Below the pieces are notes generated by a model. The model saw only the letters and a list, made by a program, of their open reading frames with translations. It made no database searches and was not told where the DNA came from. A DNA stretch of 34,820 nucleotides from Actinomycetota bacterium (lineage in GTDB: Bacteria > Actinomycetota > Acidimicrobiia > Acidimicrobiales > MedAcidi-G1), in contig JACNKQ010000058.1 of the NCBI GenBank assembly GCA_014381945.1, positions 1-34,820 on the forward strand, in the 5' to 3' direction. Shown piece by piece: positions 32,644-34,820 of the stretch. A program made the translations under genes and the position numbers. Each line of letters begins with the position of its first letter. The first letter of the stretch is position 1.

Positions 32644-33690
32644 GTGGAAGGACGGGGAATCGCCGGGATAGCGATGCTGTTCGTGATCCTGTTGGCGTTC
32701 GTACTGGGAGCGTTTCTGACATCGGGTGCGGGTCACTACGTGATTCCCCGTGTCTCCGCCGATCCGATGGCGACGGTGGCACCGACGCTCGTCGTCGATG
32801 CCCCCGACGGCAGGGCGCAGCCGCACCAGCGCACCCTGGAGCCCTATCGGGGCCTCGGCACCTGGGTCGACTCGTACGACGCCGACCCGGAGGTCGCCCC
32901 CGCTGCCCCCACCGTCTATCCGGGGGACGTGGCTGCGATGGCGGCACAGGAAGTGCGGACCTTGTTCCTGCAGGGGGCGCGGGCGTCCGAGGGGGCGCGG
33001 TTCCCGACGGCCGACCCGTGGCTGCTGGCCGAGTACCTGCTGGCCGGACATGCCTCTGACGTGGCGGTCGTTGCCTGGTACCTGCCGATGTGGGAGCCGG
33101 GCGATGAGGACCTCGACCGACTTGTGGCGCTGTCGGCGTTCGAGGTGCTGGGCCACCGCTTCGACGGCATCTCGGTTGACATCGAGTGGAAGGACGACGG
33201 CCTCGAGCCCGAGGAACGCAGCCGGCGCCTTGTCGACCTCGGGCAGCGCCTGCGCAGCACCGTCGGGACCGACACTCTCGGGGCGATCGTGATGCCTCCG
33301 GTGGTGACCGACGTGATCAACCCGGACTTCTGGCCGGGATTCCCCTGGGACGGGATCCGGTCGACCTACGACGTCTGGCTCCCCATGTCGTACTGGTCGT
33401 TCCGCACCGAGGAGCATGCGGATCCCGGCTACTACACGGCGGAGAACATCCGGTTGCTGCGCCTGCTCCTGGGGGACGGCTCAGCGGTGGTGCACGGCAT
33501 CGGCGGCGTCGGGGCAGCCGACGGATCGGACCTGCCTGACCCGGGCGAGCCCCTGGCCCTCGTCGGGGACCTCGAGGGGTTCCTTGCTGCGCTCGGGGAG
33601 GCCGGGGCAGTGGGTGGTTCGATCTACGACTGGGCGACCACGGGTCCCGAGGCCCGGCAGCGCCTGGCCGAGGCGGTGTTCGAATCGTGA
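32644..33690 (+). CDS. Membrane-anchored GH18-like glycoside-hydrolase-type TIM-barrel protein
   Basis: A 348-residue protein. A hydrophobic N-terminal segment (about residues 5-26, IAGIAMLFVILLAFVLGAFL) anchors or exports it. The remainder looks like a TIM barrel with HRFDGISVDIEWKDD near residues 175-190, close to the GH18 DGxDxDxE pattern but with Ser in place of the first inner Asp; the last Asp and Glu are kept. VWLPMSYWSF and the ending GGSIYDWATTG fit the later GH18 strands (MxY and W). It could hydrolyse a glycan such as peptidoglycan or chitin-like polymer, or be a related non-catalytic protein. The start is GTG 32644 after TACGGT; upstream in-frame codons overlap the divergent gene. 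It is divergent from the amidohydrolase-CapA operon. Confidence 0.75.
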   Translation: MEGRGIAGIAMLFVILLAFVLGAFLTSGAGHYVIPRVSADPMATVAPTLVVDAPDGRAQPHQRTLEPYRGLGTWVDSYDADPEVAPAAPTVYPGDVAAMAAQEVRTLFLQGARASEGARFPTADPWLLAEYLLAGHASDVAVVAWYLPMWEPGDEDLDRLVALSAFEVLGHRFDGISVDIEWKDDGLEPEERSRRLVDLGQRLRSTVGTDTLGAIVMPPVVTDVINPDFWPGFPWDGIRSTYDVWLPMSYWSFRTEEHADPGYYTAENIRLLRLLLGDGSAVVHGIGGVGAADGSDLPDPGEPLALVGDLEGFLAALGEAGAVGGSIYDWATTGPEARQRLAEAVFES

Positions 33691-33750
33691 CTGTCCGGCG
33701 GACTTGCGTGTGGGTGCCGGCCGGAGCGCTTCGCTGAGGTGTTTCCCTGG

Positions 33751-34473
33751 TCATGACGGCTTCCCGAGAGACCGGGTGAGCGACTTCCATGTGGGTCCTT
33801 CGAGGAGTTGGGCCAGGTCGGCCAGTGCCTCGGCGGGGTCGGGCATGAGGCGGTTCGCCCACCGTGCGAATGATCCGTCGTCGAACCAGCCGGCGTGGGC
33901 GGGGGTGATTCCGGCGATGTCGAGGTACCCATCGACACAGCGGCGCCGGATCGCCGGCCAGTCGAGGGAGTTGGGGCGTAGCGCCAGCACCTGACACACG
34001 GAGGGGCCGCGGGTGCCGAGCGGTCTGTCGAGTACAACGGCGAGTATCCGGTCGAGCCAGAGGGTGTCGAGGAACATCCGGGAGGGTTCCTCCGGCGGCG
34101 GAGTCCTGAGTCCGATGATGCGGCGACAGAGGTCGTCGAGCGGGCCGGTGCCGTCGGACAACAGGTCGACGTGGTGGTCGAGTTGCCTGCCCGAGACGCT
34201 GCGACCGTTTCGGGTGACGAGGTGGAGCAGGGTGATGTGGTCGACGCCTTCGGGTCCGACCGCCGTGGCCGGGGCCACCAGAGCGGCTGCGGTCCAGCAC
34301 GAGGGGGCGGTCCAGCCCAGCAGGTCGTCGAGGCAGCCGAACGGGTGGCGGGCCAGGCGGCGGCGTCGGCTGACGCCGTAGAGGCAGGGCTGTTGCGGGT
34401 CGAGCAGGTGGAGGAGTCGTCGGAGGTTCCGGATGTCGGTGCCGGCAGATGAAGCGGCAGATGAAGATGGCAT
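33751..34473 (-). CDS. Hypothetical protein, 240 residues
   Basis: I do not recognise a family. It is Arg- and Leu-rich and appears globular, largely helical and soluble, with no signal peptide: RNLRRLLHLLDPQQPCLYGV near the start, ITLLHLVTRNGRSVSGRQLD, a middle with EEPSRMFLDTLWLDRILAVVLD, and an ending PDPAEALADLAQLLEGP. The ATG at 34473 has GAGGG 7 nt upstream. Two alternative frames are open over the same stretch but read as low-complexity Pro/Arg/Ser sequence, so this frame is preferred. Its 3' end is convergent with the GH18-like gene (60 bp between stops). The 5' side is the repeat-rich non-coding region at the window end. Confidence 0.65.
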   Translation of the reverse strand: MPSSSAASSAGTDIRNLRRLLHLLDPQQPCLYGVSRRRRLARHPFGCLDDLLGWTAPSCWTAAALVAPATAVGPEGVDHITLLHLVTRNGRSVSGRQLDHHVDLLSDGTGPLDDLCRRIIGLRTPPPEEPSRMFLDTLWLDRILAVVLDRPLGTRGPSVCQVLALRPNSLDWPAIRRRCVDGYLDIAGITPAHAGWFDDGSFARWANRLMPDPAEALADLAQLLEGPTWKSLTRSLGKPS

Positions 34474-34820
34474 GGGCGTTCCCTCGGGAGGGCGGGCGTC
34501 GGGGGAAGCCGTGCAACACTTTCGCCAGGGGCCTGCGACAGCCGATCCGGTGGCGGTACGTGTCCGGGGTTGTGAGACATAGGTGGATCAGATGGTGGTG
34601 GCTGAGCCTCCTCGGGTTGGATGGTCCGGGCACTGGTGTGAGTTGTGTGGGGATTGTGTGGGGACTGTGGCTGGGCGGTGATCCGCGCTGGTTTCAAGGG
34701 GCATGCGGGGGTGCGGGTGTCCGGGGGCGTGCGGGCGTCCGGGCGTGCGGGCGTCCGGGGGTGCGGGTACCCTTTGACTATAAAACCCAGCAATGGGCTG
34801 ATGAAAAAGATTGGAAATGG
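34474..34820. other. Non-coding, repeat-rich window end
   Basis: No gene is seen in these 347 bases. From about 34600 the plus strand is G- and T-rich. It holds two 11-bp tandem units TTGTGTGGGGA (34643-34664) and a degenerate array (34711-34770). From about 34771 the composition turns AT-rich (for example TTTGACTATAAAA from 34773), with A-rich stretches up to the end. On the minus strand TATAGT could be a -10 for the gene at 34473, but that would make a leader of over 300 nt. Confidence 0.6.
34711..34770. repeat. Degenerate 16-18-bp tandem repeat
   Basis: About three and a half copies of the type GTGCGGGCGTCCGGGC (units at 34711, 34729, 34745 and a partial at 34761). It is G-rich and ends exactly where the AT-rich stretch begins. 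Confidence 0.85.

Noticed and set aside
33317-34793. Two long minus-strand open frames overlapping the 240-residue gene
   Set aside because: Pro/Arg/Ser/Thr-rich sequence without motifs, one of them extending antisense into the GH18-like gene.

Overview
The window is a high-GC bacterial chromosome segment with very tight gene packing and no mobile element, CRISPR array, rRNA or tRNA that I can see. Content points to an actinomycete, most plausibly a marine or aquatic Acidimicrobiia-type lineage. The signs are an F420/LLM-type oxidoreductase, lipoproteins with Thr/Ala/Pro linkers, a trimethylamine monooxygenase, Liv-type transporters made of fused subunits, and many genes that start 6-9 nt after a TANNNT -10 hexamer (leaderless transcripts). 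The lineage is an inference from style and content; no marker gene settles it.

Left part (1-6550): the end of a BMP/nucleoside-type ABC permease operon, the GTPase TypA/BipA, a PEP-utilising-type swivel-domain protein without an ATP-grasp domain (minus strand), and a divergent flavin monooxygenase closely resembling trimethylamine monooxygenase (Tmm). Next (6576-9773) is an OmpR-type two-component system divergent from a secreted acidic repeat protein. Between them is a nearly perfect dyad of six CTCAG boxes, which looks like the operator of the response regulator.

Middle (9874-18379): a DMT/EamA transporter, a LysM-DUF3298 lipoprotein, a nitroreductase, a second secreted acidic two-Cys protein related in pattern to the first, a GYD-domain protein, an LLM oxidoreductase followed closely by a D-aminoacylase-type amidohydrolase, and two divergent phytanoyl-CoA-dioxygenase-like (PhyH) genes only 45 bp apart.

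Transport block (18343-25319, minus strand): a complete branched-chain-amino-acid-type ABC system condensed into three genes: a LivH-LivM fusion, a 997-residue MFS-LivF-LivG fusion and a large substrate-binding lipoprotein. Divergent from it, 48 bp away, is a second ATP-grasp-less PEP-utilising-type protein.

Right part (27137-34820): a third PhyH-like gene coupled to an unknown 92-residue protein, serC of the non-mycobacterial type, then an exported set: a CapA-family protein overlapping a Tat-exported amidohydrolase that lacks the HxH metal motif, and a divergent membrane-anchored GH18-like protein. The end holds an unrecognised 240-residue protein and a repeat-rich non-coding stretch that turns abruptly AT-rich in the last 50 bases.
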